Translations under genes and position numbers: made by a program | In this document: positions 34,879 through 44,700 of the stretch, in pieces | Layout of the letters: each line of letters opens with the position of its first letter | How positions within the stretch are numbered: the stretch's first letter is position 1 | Assembly (NCBI GenBank): GCA_018883545.1 | Contig: JAHLEH010000002.1 | Location: forward strand, 310,001 to 374,000 | Length of the DNA stretch: 64,000 nt | Reading direction: 5' to 3' | From: Marixanthotalea marina | Lineage (GTDB): Bacteria; Bacteroidota; Bacteroidia; Flavobacteriales; Flavobacteriaceae | Notes under the pieces: model-generated | Seen by the model: only the letters and a program-made list of their open reading frames with translations | Told to the model about the DNA's origin: nothing | Database searches by the model: none

Positions 34879-36645
34879 ATGACTAAGGTTACCAGAATTT
34901 TTGATTTTCCATATTACCAGCTTGAAACCTTCAATCTTGAAAAAGCCTTTTCCACAAAATACAATGGTCAGTGGCAATCTATTTCAACTCAAGAATACAT
35001 AAAACAAGTCAATGCCATAAGCAGAGGCTTACTGAGTTTAGGCATTGAACCCAATGATAAAATTGCTGTTATTTCCAGTAACAACAGAACCGAATGGAAT
35101 GTGTTAGATATTGGAATATTACAAATTGGCGCCCAAAATGTGCCTATTTACCCAACTATTGCTTCTGAAGATTACCAATACATACTAAACCACTCTGAAG
35201 CCATATATTGTTTTGTCTCCGATATTGAAGTTTTAGAAAAAGTGAATGCCATTAAAAGCGATACAAAGCTCAAAAAGGTATATACTTTTGATGCTATTGA
35301 AAACGAAAGTCATTGGACAGATATTTTAAAATTAGGTGAAGATGAAAGTAATCAGAATGAAGTAGAGTCCAGAAAAGAGAGTGTGTCTCCAAATGATTTG
35401 GCAACTTTAATTTACACATCTGGAACTACAGGAAAACCAAAAGGTGTCATGCTATCACACAATAATTTAGTATCTAATGTTGTAGACAGTACTTCTAGGG
35501 TTCCGCTTGAACACGGAAAATCTAAAGCGCTTAGCTTTTTACCCATTTGTCACGTTTTTGAACGCATGATATTGTATCTCTACCAATATTGTGGTATAGA
35601 GATTTATTTTGCCGAAAACCTAGAGTCAATCAGCAACAACCTAAAAGAGGTAAAACCTCATATTATGACTGCTGTCCCAAGACTTTATGAAAAAGTATAT
35701 GATAAAATCATAGAAAAAGGAACCCAGCAAAAAGGCATAAAAAAAATGTTGTTTTTTTGGGCCTTAAACCTAGGTCTGAAATTTGAGCCCTATGGCCAAA
35801 ATGGTTTTTGGTATGAGTTTAAATTAAAAATAGCCAATCTTCTAATCTTTAGTAAATGGAGGGAGGCTTTAGGAGGTAACATAAACACCATGGTTTCTGG
35901 TAGTGCAGCATTACAACACAGACTAATAAGGGTGTTTTCTGCAGCAAAAATGCCCATTCTTGAAGGTTACGGACTCACCGAAACTTCGCCTGTAATTGCG
36001 GTTAATTGTCCGTTTAACGGTGGTATCAGAATTGGAACCGTAGGCAGGATAATAGACAACGTAGAGGTTAAAATCGCCGAAGATGGCGAAATACTGGTAA
36101 AAGGCCCCAATGTTATGCTTGGCTATTTTAAAGACCCTGAAAAAACGGCTGAAGTTATAACTGATTCGTATTTCCACACCGGAGATATTGGGGAAATTTC
36201 AGATGATGGTTTTTTAAAAATCACCGACAGAAAAAAGGAAATGTTCAAAACATCGGGTGGCAAATACATTGCGCCCGCCCTTATAGAAAATCAATTAAAA
36301 CAATCACGTTTTATAGATCAAGTTATGGTCATTGGTGAAGGTGAAAAAATGCCGGCTGCTTTCATTCAGGTTAACTTCGATTTTGTAAAAGAATGGGCAA
36401 AACTGCACAATATCACCTTCAAAAATAATGAAGACATGGTAAGCAACCCAAATCTTATAGAAAGAATTCAAAAAGAAGTGGATGAAACCAACCAAAAATT
36501 TGGACATTGGGAACAAATTAAAAAATTTGAACTTACACCCGATGTATGGTCCATAGAAAGTGGTCATTTAACACCTACTATGAAAATGAAACGTAAAGAC
36601 ATTAAAGAAAAATACATTAATCTTTACAACAAGATCTACCTCTAA
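34879..36645 (+). CDS. Long-chain acyl-CoA synthetase (AMP-forming)
   Basis: A 588-residue fatty acid-CoA ligase activating fatty acids for the beta-oxidation genes downstream. The AMP-binding P-loop is LIYTSGTTGKPKGVMLSHNN, A5 is GYGLTETSP, the A7/A8 region is FHTGDIGEISDDGFLKITDR, and the final lysine lies in LTPTMKMKRKDI. The Walker-like set and length match FadD/ACSL (FAA1 type with the KMLFFWAL insertion). The frame is open from TTG at 34849, but that codon lies in the promoter, so ATG at 34879 is chosen. It lies upstream of the MarR-fad block with a 216-bp gap. Confidence 0.93.
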   Translation: MTKVTRIFDFPYYQLETFNLEKAFSTKYNGQWQSISTQEYIKQVNAISRGLLSLGIEPNDKIAVISSNNRTEWNVLDIGILQIGAQNVPIYPTIASEDYQYILNHSEAIYCFVSDIEVLEKVNAIKSDTKLKKVYTFDAIENESHWTDILKLGEDESNQNEVESRKESVSPNDLATLIYTSGTTGKPKGVMLSHNNLVSNVVDSTSRVPLEHGKSKALSFLPICHVFERMILYLYQYCGIEIYFAENLESISNNLKEVKPHIMTAVPRLYEKVYDKIIEKGTQQKGIKKMLFFWALNLGLKFEPYGQNGFWYEFKLKIANLLIFSKWREALGGNINTMVSGSAALQHRLIRVFSAAKMPILEGYGLTETSPVIAVNCPFNGGIRIGTVGRIIDNVEVKIAEDGEILVKGPNVMLGYFKDPEKTAEVITDSYFHTGDIGEISDDGFLKITDRKKEMFKTSGGKYIAPALIENQLKQSRFIDQVMVIGEGEKMPAAFIQVNFDFVKEWAKLHNITFKNNEDMVSNPNLIERIQKEVDETNQKFGHWEQIKKFELTPDVWSIESGHLTPTMKMKRKDIKEKYINLYNKIYL

Positions 36646-36743
36646 AAGTTGTTTCTATTACAAATAAGCAGCTAAAGCACTTTTCATAAGTAATTTTAAC
36701 TTTATTTTACCTCTCATTATTATGCGTGCATAATATGTTTTTG

Positions 36744-36751
36744 TATATTTG
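36744..36751 (+). promoter_or_regulatory. -7 box of the MarR gene
   Basis: TATATTTG, an exact TAnnTTTG match, 110 bp before the MarR start codon. No clear TTTG lies 19 bp upstream (TATG region). It would give a long leader of about 105 nt carrying the inverted repeat at 36819-36864. Confidence 0.45.
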
Positions 36752-36818
36752 AGTTGACTAACCAAATAAATAATTTTTGATGTATAAAAAGGCGAAAATA
36801 CCTCCTAATAAGACATTA

Positions 36819-36864
36819 CATCTGGTTATTAATAATTTATAAACTTTATTAATTATAACAGATG
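36819..36864. promoter_or_regulatory. Imperfect inverted repeat over the MarR start, possible operator
   Basis: CATCTG (36819-36824) and CAGATG (36859-36864) bracket AT-rich arms (GTTATTAATAA and TTATTAATTATAA) that are also near-complementary. The right arm contains the ATG of the MarR gene. Autoregulation by MarR is a possibility; the long spacing also fits an RNA hairpin over the ribosome-binding region. Confidence 0.35.
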
Positions 36865-37299
36865 AAGGACAAAACAATAGATTATGTATTGCGAACAACA
36901 TGGCTCACAGTACAAAAAATGTACAATGAAGAAGCTGCCAAAATTGGTAGCACCATGGCGACTGGTTTTACATTGTTGAGCATTGACCCAGAAAACGGCA
37001 CCCCCTCAACAGCCTTGGGCCCAAAAATGGGTATGGAAGCCACCAGTTTGTCAAGAATATTAAAAACAATGGAACAAAATGGTCTTATAGAGCGGCGCCC
37101 AAATCCTGAAGACGGTAGGGGCGTTATTATTTCTCTAACAGATTTTGGCAGGGAAAAAAGAGCTTTTTCCAGAGAGAAAGTATTAACTTTTAACGAAGTT
37201 ATACGAAATAATATCTCGGATGAGAAACTAAACCATTTCTACGAAGTGTCTGAACTCATTAACGATCTTGTTTCCAATAAAAAAATATATAATCCGTAA
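36862..37299 (+). CDS. MarR family transcriptional regulator of the fad operon
   Basis: A 145-residue winged-helix repressor. GMEATSLSRILKTMEQNGLIER is the recognition helix region and RPNPEDGRGVIISLTDFG is the beta wing with its conserved D-R pattern. The first 20 residues form the dimer helix. It lies 24 bp before the fadN-like gene in the same orientation, so it very likely controls that operon, with acyl-CoA or fatty acid as a plausible effector (inference). Confidence 0.88.
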   Translation: MKDKTIDYVLRTTWLTVQKMYNEEAAKIGSTMATGFTLLSIDPENGTPSTALGPKMGMEATSLSRILKTMEQNGLIERRPNPEDGRGVIISLTDFGREKRAFSREKVLTFNEVIRNNISDEKLNHFYEVSELINDLVSNKKIYNP

Positions 37300-37323
37300 T
37301 AAAGATTATAGCCCAACTAAATT

Positions 37324-39732
37324 ATGAACAAACGTGTAATTAACAAAGTAGCTGTTATTGGCTCTGGCATTATGGGAAGTGGCATTGCATGCCATTTTGC
37401 AAATATCGGTATTGAAGTGTTGCTTTTAGATATTATTCCAAGAGAATTAAACGACGCTGAAAAGGCGAAAGGGCTAACGCTTGAAGATAAAGCCGTTAGA
37501 AACCGCTTGGTGAATGATTCCTTAACCCAAGCCCTAAAATCGAAACCCTCACCTATTTACCACGAAAAATTTGCCAGCAGAATTAAAACGGGGAATCTGG
37601 AAGATGACATTTCCAAAGTTTCTGAAGCAGATTGGGTTATTGAAGTGGTAGTTGAAAGGCTAGACATCAAAAAAAAGGTATTTGAAAACCTTGACAAGTA
37701 TAGAAAACCAGGCACTTTAATAACCTCTAACACGTCTGGAATTCCCATTCATTTTATGAGTGAAGGCAGAAGCGACGATTTTCAAAAGCATTTCTGCGGC
37801 ACCCACTTTTTCAATCCGCCGCGTTATTTAAAATTGTTTGAAATCATACCTGGCCCCAAAACATCTCAAGAAGTGTTGGATTTCCTTAACAATTATGGCG
37901 AACAATTTCTTGGAAAAACTACAGTAGTTGCCAAAGATACCCCGGCGTTTATTGGCAATCGTATCGGGATTTTCGGAATTATGAGCTTATTCCATCAGGT
38001 AAAAGAAATGGGATTAACCATAGAAGAAGTTGATAAACTAACAGGCCCCGTTATTGGCAGACCAAAATCGGCCACCTTCCGCACGGTTGATGTGGTTGGA
38101 TTAGACACACTTGTTCACGTAGCCAATGGCCTGTATGAAAATTGTCCAGACGATGAAGCCCATGACCTTTTTAAATTGCCGGATTTCATCCAAACTATGG
38201 TGAACAACAAATGGTTGGGCAGCAAAACCAATCAAGGTTTTTACAAAAAAATTAAAAATGAAGATGGTAGTAGCGAAATATTATCATTAGATTTAGATTC
38301 ACTTGAATACAGAGCAAAAAAATCTGCCAAATTTGCCACCCTGGAATTAACCAAAACAGTTGATAAGGTTATTGACCGTTTCAACATATTAATTTCCGGA
38401 AAAGACAAAGCAGGTGCATTCTACAGAAAGAATTTTTCTGCCATGTTCGAATATGTATCCAATAGAATTCCTGAAATCACAGATGATCTTTACAAAATAG
38501 ATGATGCCATGAAAGCTGGTTTTGGCTGGGAACACGGGCCATTTCAAATCTGGGATGCCATTGGGGTTGAAGCAGGTGCTAAGATGATGGAAGCTGAAGG
38601 TCATAAACCAGCAAATTGGGTTAATGACATGCTGTCTTCTGGCAGTAAATCATTTTATACCGTGCAAGATGGCGCCACTTATTTTTATGATATTCCATCG
38701 AAACAACAAACCAAAGTACCTGATCAGGATGCCTTTATCATTTTAGATAATATTAGAAAATCCAACGAAGTTTGGAAAAATTCGGGTGTTGTTATCGAAG
38801 ATTTAGGAAATGGCATTCTGAATTGCGAATTCCAATCTAAAATGAATACCATTGGTGGCGATGTACTGGCTGGGTTGAATAAAGCAGTCGATTTAGCTGA
38901 AAAGGATTTTCAAGGTTTGGTTATTGGAAACCAAGGGACTAACTTTTCTGTAGGGGCCAATATAGGGATGATTTTCATGATGGCCGTTGAGCAGGAATAT
39001 GACGAACTAAATGCTGCCATTAAATATTTTCAAGATACTATGATGCGCATGCGCTACTCCTCCATTCCTACTGTTTCAGCACCCCATGGCATGACTTTAG
39101 GAGGTGGTTGTGAGTTATCAATGCATGCTGACAAGGTAGTTGCTGCAGCAGAAACCTACATTGGGTTGGTTGAATTTGGTGTGGGGGTTATTCCAGGTGG
39201 TGGTGGCTCTAAAGAAATGACCTTGCGCGCTCAAGACACCTTTATGAAAGGTGATGTCGAATTGAATCGTTTAAGGGAATATTTTCTAACCATTGCCATG
39301 GCCAAAGTATCAACCTCCGCTTATGAAGCTTACGATTTAGGCGTTCTTCAACATGGAAAAGATATTGTAGTCGTGAATAAAGACCGACAAATTGCTACCG
39401 CTAAATCGTATGCTAAACTTTTAGCTGAACAAGGTTATACAAAACCCGTAAAGCGAAATGATATTAAGGTATTAGGAAAACAAGCTTTGGGCTTGTTCTT
39501 GGTTGGTACAGATTCTATGAAAGCCAGTAATTACATTAGTGAACACGATAAAAAAATTGCCAACAAATTGGCTTATGTGATGGCTGGTGGTGATTTATCA
39601 GAGCCTACTTTGGTGAGTGAGCAATATTTATTGGATTTAGAACGTGAAGCCTTTCTAAGTCTTTGTACAGAACGTAAAACCTTGGAACGCATCCAACACA
39701 TGCTTAAAACAGGAAAACCATTGCGTAATTAG
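37324..39732 (+). CDS. fadN: Bifunctional 3-hydroxyacyl-CoA dehydrogenase/enoyl-CoA hydratase, FadN-like
   Basis: An 802-residue beta-oxidation enzyme with domain order dehydrogenase first, crotonase last, as in Bacillus FadN and unlike E. coli FadB. The NAD fold is VAVIGSGIMGSGIACHFANI (9-28); GTHFFNPPRYLKLFEII and the C-terminal 3HCDH domain follow. The crotonase part (about 505-690) contains NFSVGANIGM and GMTLGGGCELSMHADKVVAA with the oxyanion glycines, and LVEFGVGVIPGGGGSKEM. It is first of the fadN-fadA-fadE set; a 77-bp word-repeat spacer separates it from fadA. Confidence 0.93.
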   Translation: MNKRVINKVAVIGSGIMGSGIACHFANIGIEVLLLDIIPRELNDAEKAKGLTLEDKAVRNRLVNDSLTQALKSKPSPIYHEKFASRIKTGNLEDDISKVSEADWVIEVVVERLDIKKKVFENLDKYRKPGTLITSNTSGIPIHFMSEGRSDDFQKHFCGTHFFNPPRYLKLFEIIPGPKTSQEVLDFLNNYGEQFLGKTTVVAKDTPAFIGNRIGIFGIMSLFHQVKEMGLTIEEVDKLTGPVIGRPKSATFRTVDVVGLDTLVHVANGLYENCPDDEAHDLFKLPDFIQTMVNNKWLGSKTNQGFYKKIKNEDGSSEILSLDLDSLEYRAKKSAKFATLELTKTVDKVIDRFNILISGKDKAGAFYRKNFSAMFEYVSNRIPEITDDLYKIDDAMKAGFGWEHGPFQIWDAIGVEAGAKMMEAEGHKPANWVNDMLSSGSKSFYTVQDGATYFYDIPSKQQTKVPDQDAFIILDNIRKSNEVWKNSGVVIEDLGNGILNCEFQSKMNTIGGDVLAGLNKAVDLAEKDFQGLVIGNQGTNFSVGANIGMIFMMAVEQEYDELNAAIKYFQDTMMRMRYSSIPTVSAPHGMTLGGGCELSMHADKVVAAAETYIGLVEFGVGVIPGGGGSKEMTLRAQDTFMKGDVELNRLREYFLTIAMAKVSTSAYEAYDLGVLQHGKDIVVVNKDRQIATAKSYAKLLAEQGYTKPVKRNDIKVLGKQALGLFLVGTDSMKASNYISEHDKKIANKLAYVMAGGDLSEPTLVSEQYLLDLEREAFLSLCTERKTLERIQHMLKTGKPLRN

Positions 39733-39809
39733 AAACTTAGACTGATAGATTTCTAGATTATTAGAAGTCTAAAGTGTCTGAAAATCTAATTTTCTAAACA
39801 TCTAAAATT

Positions 39810-41000
39810 ATGAAAACAGCATATATAGTTAAAGGATATAGAACAGCCGTAGGAAAAGCGCCTAAAGGTGTATTCCGATTTAAAAGAACGGATGAATTGG
39901 CTGCCGAGACCATTAAACATCTCATGAAAGAATTGCCACAACTGGACGTAAAACGTATTGACGATGTTATTGTTGGCAATGCCATGCCAGAAGGTTCTCA
40001 AGGGTTAAATATGGCGCGTTTAATTTCACTCATGGGATTAGATATTGTGGATGTTCCTGGCGTAACTGTCAATCGTTTTTGTTCATCGGGGGTGGAAACC
40101 ATTGCTATGGCCGTTGCTAAAATTCAATCAGGTATGGCCAATTGCATTATCGCTGGCGGTGCCGAAAGCATGAGTTCCGTACCAATGTCTGGTTACAAAC
40201 CCGAATTGAATTATGATTTGGTAAATACTGGACATGAAAGCTATTATTGGGGTATGGGAAATACGGCTGAAGCGGTTGCCAACCAATTTAAGGTATCGCG
40301 TGAAGACCAAGACCAATTTGCTTACAATTCGCATACAAAAGCCTTAAAAGCACAATCTGAAAATAGATTTCAGGATCAAATTGTACCGATAGATGTTGAA
40401 CAAATTTATGTGAATAGCAACGGTAAAAAAGCTACTAAAACATATACCGTAACTAAAGATGAAGGCCCTAGAGCTGATACATCGATTGAAGCATTGGCTA
40501 AATTACGTCCAGTATTTGCTCAAGGCGGTAGTGTAACCGCTGGGAATTCTTCCCAAATGAGCGATGGCGCTGCATTTGTTATGGTGATGAGTGAAGACAT
40601 GGTTAAAGAACTAAACCTAGAACCTATTGCCCGATTGGTTAGTTATGCTGCCGCTGGTGTGGAACCCCGCATTATGGGTATTGGCCCAGTAAAAGCCATA
40701 CCAAAAGCATTGGAAATGGCCGGCTTAAAACAACAGAACTTAGGGTTAATTGAATTGAATGAAGCGTTTGCTTCGCAGTCCCTAGCTGTTATTAGGGAAT
40801 TAAACTTAAACGCAGATATAGTAAATGTTAATGGCGGGGCTATAGCGCTAGGACATCCATTAGGGTGCACAGGAGCCAAACTCACCGTGCAATTATTAGA
40901 TGAAATGCGTAAACGTAATATGAAAAACAAATATGGTGCCGTAACTATGTGTGTGGGAACTGGACAAGGTGCTTGCGGCATTTTTGAATTTTTAAACTAA
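39810..41000 (+). CDS. fadA: Acetyl-CoA acyltransferase (3-ketoacyl-CoA thiolase)
   Basis: A 396-residue thiolase completing each beta-oxidation cycle. The nucleophile Cys91 sits in NRFCSSGVETIAMAVAKIQS, the His in GGAIALGHPLGCTGAKL and the second Cys in CVGTGQGACGIFEF. EALAKLRPVFAQGGSVTAGN and NEAFASQSLAV are standard thiolase blocks. It is 19 bp before fadE and part of the same operon. Confidence 0.95.
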   Translation: MKTAYIVKGYRTAVGKAPKGVFRFKRTDELAAETIKHLMKELPQLDVKRIDDVIVGNAMPEGSQGLNMARLISLMGLDIVDVPGVTVNRFCSSGVETIAMAVAKIQSGMANCIIAGGAESMSSVPMSGYKPELNYDLVNTGHESYYWGMGNTAEAVANQFKVSREDQDQFAYNSHTKALKAQSENRFQDQIVPIDVEQIYVNSNGKKATKTYTVTKDEGPRADTSIEALAKLRPVFAQGGSVTAGNSSQMSDGAAFVMVMSEDMVKELNLEPIARLVSYAAAGVEPRIMGIGPVKAIPKALEMAGLKQQNLGLIELNEAFASQSLAVIRELNLNADIVNVNGGAIALGHPLGCTGAKLTVQLLDEMRKRNMKNKYGAVTMCVGTGQGACGIFEFLN

Positions 41001-41019
41001 TACTTTATAAGATATAGCA

Positions 41020-42831
41020 ATGGAATCAACAGAAAAAGACCTATTACGTGGCGGCCAATTTTTAGTAAAAGAAATTAGCTGTGATGATATTTTCACACCT
41101 GAAGATTTTTCAGAAGAACAAAACATGATGAAAGAGGCCGTTGCCGAATTTGTTGATAGAGAATTGTGGCCAAATAAACCACGTTTTGAAGCAAAGGATT
41201 ATGCCCTTACTGAATCTTGCATGCGTAAAGCTGCTGAGATGGGATTTTTGGGAGTAGCTGTACCTGAACAATATGGAGGTTTGGGTATGGGATTTGTCTC
41301 TACCATGTTGGTTTGTGATTATATTTCTGGCGCTACAGGTTCTTTCAGTACTGCTTTTGGTGCCCATACAGGCATTGGCACCTTACCTATTTTGCTTTAT
41401 GGCAATGAAGAACAGAAACAAAAGTACATTCCTAAATTAGCTACTGGCGAATGGTTTGGTTCGTATTGCCTAACTGAACCTAGTGCGGGAAGTGATGCTA
41501 ATTCTGGAAAAACAAAAGCGGTGTTATCAGAAGATGGCAAAACATACAAAATCAACGGACAAAAAATGTGGATTTCCAATGCAGGATTTTGTCATTTAAT
41601 GATTGTTTTTGCCCGCATAGAAGATGATAAATATATTACAGGCTTCATTGTAGAATACGACCCTGAAAATCCAAACGGTATCACTATGGGCGAAGAAGAA
41701 CATAAATTGGGTATTCGTGCGTCTTCAACAAGACAAGTTTTCTTCAATGATACTGTTGTTCCTGTAGAAAATATGCTTTCAACCAGAGGTAATGGTTTTA
41801 AAATCGCCATGAATGCTCTTAATGTTGGTAGAATTAAACTAGCCGTTGCCTGTTTGGACAGTCAAAGGCGCATTATTACAGAATCGGTAAAATATGCCAA
41901 CGAGCGCGTTCAGTTTAAAACACCTATTTCAAGTTTTGGTGCCATTCAACAAAAAATTGCCGAAATGGCCACTAATTGTTGGGTCGGCGAAACTGCCTGC
42001 TACCGTGCCGCTAAAAACATAGAAGACCGCATCGAGCTTAGAAAAAACAATGGGAAAGATACAGAGCAAGAAGCAGAGCTTAAAGCTGTTGAAGAATATG
42101 CTATTGAGTGTTCCATACTAAAAGTAGCTGTTTCCGAATATACCCAAAAGTGCTCTGATGAAGGCATTCAAATATTTGGAGGCATGGGCTTTTCAGAAGA
42201 CACACCTATGGAATCGGCTTGGCGAGATGCCCGCATCACAAGAATTTATGAAGGAACCAACGAAATAAACCGTATGTTAAGCATTGGCATGCTTATAAAA
42301 AAGGCCATGAAAGGCCACGTTGATCTATTAACACCTGCCAATGCCGTAGCTAATGAGCTTACCAGTATTCCTTCTTTTGAAACACCAGACTATTCAGAAT
42401 TATTTTCTGAAGAAAAAAGTATCGTTAAAAATCTGAAGAAATTATTCTTAATGGTTTCTGGAGCTGCACTTCAAAAATATGGTGAAGATATCGAGAATCA
42501 TCAACAATTAATGCTTGCCGCTTCGGATATATTAATCCAGATTTACATGGCTGAATCAGCTATTTTAAGAGCTGAAAAACTGGCCAAATCTAAGGGCGAG
42601 GATAATGTTAAAGAAGAAATTGCTATGGCAAAATTAAATTTGTTCCACGCCATAGATGTAATAGAAACTGCTGGAAAACATTCCATCATTTCTTTTTCTA
42701 CAGGCGACGAACAACGCATGATGCTTATGGGTCTTAAGCGTTATATAAAATACGTAAACATGCCCAATATTATTGAGTTAAGAAATATTATTGCCCAAAA
42801 AGTAATTAAAGAAAATAAGTACTGTTTTTAA
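41020..42831 (+). CDS. fadE: Acyl-CoA dehydrogenase (FadE/VLCAD-like, long form)
   Basis: A 603-residue FAD enzyme catalysing the first beta-oxidation step. The core is at about 30-430: YCLTEPSAGSDANSGKTKAV, KMWISNAGFCHLMIVFA and IYEGTNEINRMLSIGM, the last holding FAD contacts and the catalytic Glu of the ACAD C-terminal helix domain. About 170 extra C-terminal helical residues make it VLCAD-like, as in Bacillus FadE (YusJ). Last gene of the operon, followed by a terminator. Confidence 0.93.
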   Translation: MESTEKDLLRGGQFLVKEISCDDIFTPEDFSEEQNMMKEAVAEFVDRELWPNKPRFEAKDYALTESCMRKAAEMGFLGVAVPEQYGGLGMGFVSTMLVCDYISGATGSFSTAFGAHTGIGTLPILLYGNEEQKQKYIPKLATGEWFGSYCLTEPSAGSDANSGKTKAVLSEDGKTYKINGQKMWISNAGFCHLMIVFARIEDDKYITGFIVEYDPENPNGITMGEEEHKLGIRASSTRQVFFNDTVVPVENMLSTRGNGFKIAMNALNVGRIKLAVACLDSQRRIITESVKYANERVQFKTPISSFGAIQQKIAEMATNCWVGETACYRAAKNIEDRIELRKNNGKDTEQEAELKAVEEYAIECSILKVAVSEYTQKCSDEGIQIFGGMGFSEDTPMESAWRDARITRIYEGTNEINRMLSIGMLIKKAMKGHVDLLTPANAVANELTSIPSFETPDYSELFSEEKSIVKNLKKLFLMVSGAALQKYGEDIENHQQLMLAASDILIQIYMAESAILRAEKLAKSKGEDNVKEEIAMAKLNLFHAIDVIETAGKHSIISFSTGDEQRMMLMGLKRYIKYVNMPNIIELRNIIAQKVIKENKYCF

Positions 42832-42865
42832 ATAAGATTTGTAATTATTGTGACTAATTCAAAAC

Positions 42866-42906
42866 AAAGTGCTTTGAAATTTAATTTTGAAGCACTTTTA
42901 TATTTA
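42866..42906 (+). terminator. Terminator of the fad operon
   Basis: AAAGTGCTTT...AAGCACTTT with weaker inner pairs (TGAAATT/AATTTTGA) followed by TTATATTT. It lies 35 bp after the fadE stop. Confidence 0.65.
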
Positions 42907-43045
42907 AGTAATTTTGCAGAAAATTCCAAAAATCAGTTTCAAGGCATGGTTCTTGAAAAGTAGTCAGGGAAAACATTGAGATTTTCCAATACAAAATAAA
43001 GGTTTAGTAAAATCAGAGTATATACCCAGATAGTTATTCTAACAT

Positions 43046-44695
43046 ATGAAACATAAAATTAAAATCATTGCTGTCATAGCTTTATTGTTAAACATTTATA
43101 ATATTAAAGCTCAAGACCTATTAAATGAAAAAAACGAGTTTACAAGACAAGACACCTTAAGGGGGTCCATTACCCCAGAGCGCGCCTGGTGGGATTTAAC
43201 CTATTATCATTTAGACGTTAAAGTTGAGCCAGATAAAAAATTCATTTCTGGGAAAAACACAGTTCAATATAAGGTTTTAGAAAACAAAAACCTCATGCAG
43301 ATTGATTTACAATCGCCAATGAAGATTACTAAAATTCTTCAAAATGGAAAAGAACTGCAAGTCAAAGACGAAGGTAATGCCCATTTTATAATGCTCCCTG
43401 AAAAGCAAAATGTTGGTGATGTAAATAGTATAGACATCTATTTTGAAGGAAACCCAAAAGAAGCTGTAAAAGCGCCTTGGGATGGTGGTTGGTCATGGAA
43501 AAAAGACGATAATGGTAATCATTTTATTGCTACTTCCAATCAAGGTTTAGGCGCCAGTGTTTGGTGGCCATGTAAAGACCATATGTACGATGAAGTAGAC
43601 AGCATGCTAATAAGTGTGAATGTCCCTAAAGATTTAATGGATGTTTCCAATGGGAGATTACGAAGTATTATACGCGATAATGATACCAAAACCTATAATT
43701 GGATAGTAAAAAGCCCTATCAACAATTATGGCGTAAATATTAATATAGGCGATTACGTCAATTTCTCTGAAGTATATGATGGTGTAGGTGGAAATTTAGA
43801 TATGGACTATTATGTTTTAAGGGATAACCTAGAAAAAGCCAAAGAGCACTTTAAAGAGGCTCCAAAAATGATGAAGGCTTTTGAACATTGGTTTGGGCAG
43901 TACCCATTTTATATAGATAGTTATAAATTGGTTGAAGTACCTTATTTAGGCATGGAACACCAAAGTTCCGTAACGTATGGCAACCAATATGTTAAAGGTT
44001 ATTGGGGTAATGATCTATCTGGAACTGGCTGGGGATTAATGTTTGATTACATCATTATACACGAATCTGGGCACGAGTGGTTTGCCAATAGCATAACCGC
44101 TAAAGACGTAGCCGATTTATGGATTCAAGAAAGTTTCACGGCTTATTCCGAAAGCTTGTTTTTAGAATACTATTACGGTAAACAAGCCGCTTCAGAATAT
44201 ATTATCGGCAAAAGAAAGCGTATTCAAAACGACAAACCAATTATTGGCATATACAATGTAAACAAAGAAGGGTCTAGTGATATGTATGATAAAGGTGAAA
44301 ATATGCTCCACACCTTACGACAACTTATTGAAGATGATGAAAAATGGCGACAAATTTTACGTGGATTAAACAAAACCTTTTACCACCAAACGGTTACCAC
44401 CAAACAGATTGAAGATTATATTAGCCAGCAAACAGGTTACGATTTAACCGAGTTCTTCAACCAATATCTTAGAACGACTAAAGTTCCAACCTTAGAATTT
44501 AAAATTGAAGACAAAGAACTTAAATACCGATGGACCAATATTATTGATAAATTTGATATGCCTGTAATCGCTAAAATAAATGGCAAAGCAGAGTGGTTGT
44601 ATCCAAAAGCCGATTGGAAAACAATGTCACTAGAAAATAACATCTCAACTTTTGAAGTAGACCCTAATTTTTACATTCAAACTAGAAAATTATAA
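43046..44695 (+). CDS. M1 family zinc aminopeptidase, exported
   Basis: A 549-residue M1 metallopeptidase with signal peptide (about 1-22, ending IKAQ). The zinc site is H339-E-S-G-H343 with Glu362 in ADLWIQESF (HExxH-N18-E). The exopeptidase motif GxMEN appears as YLGMEHQSS, an altered form in which N is replaced by H. The N-terminal beta domain is about 45-240. It lacks the large C-terminal helical domain of PepN, as usual for exported Bacteroidota M1 enzymes. The YdeI-like gene begins 5 bp downstream. Confidence 0.9.
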   Translation: MKHKIKIIAVIALLLNIYNIKAQDLLNEKNEFTRQDTLRGSITPERAWWDLTYYHLDVKVEPDKKFISGKNTVQYKVLENKNLMQIDLQSPMKITKILQNGKELQVKDEGNAHFIMLPEKQNVGDVNSIDIYFEGNPKEAVKAPWDGGWSWKKDDNGNHFIATSNQGLGASVWWPCKDHMYDEVDSMLISVNVPKDLMDVSNGRLRSIIRDNDTKTYNWIVKSPINNYGVNINIGDYVNFSEVYDGVGGNLDMDYYVLRDNLEKAKEHFKEAPKMMKAFEHWFGQYPFYIDSYKLVEVPYLGMEHQSSVTYGNQYVKGYWGNDLSGTGWGLMFDYIIIHESGHEWFANSITAKDVADLWIQESFTAYSESLFLEYYYGKQAASEYIIGKRKRIQNDKPIIGIYNVNKEGSSDMYDKGENMLHTLRQLIEDDEKWRQILRGLNKTFYHQTVTTKQIEDYISQQTGYDLTEFFNQYLRTTKVPTLEFKIEDKELKYRWTNIIDKFDMPVIAKINGKAEWLYPKADWKTMSLENNISTFEVDPNFYIQTRKL

Positions 44696-44700
44696 TACCA

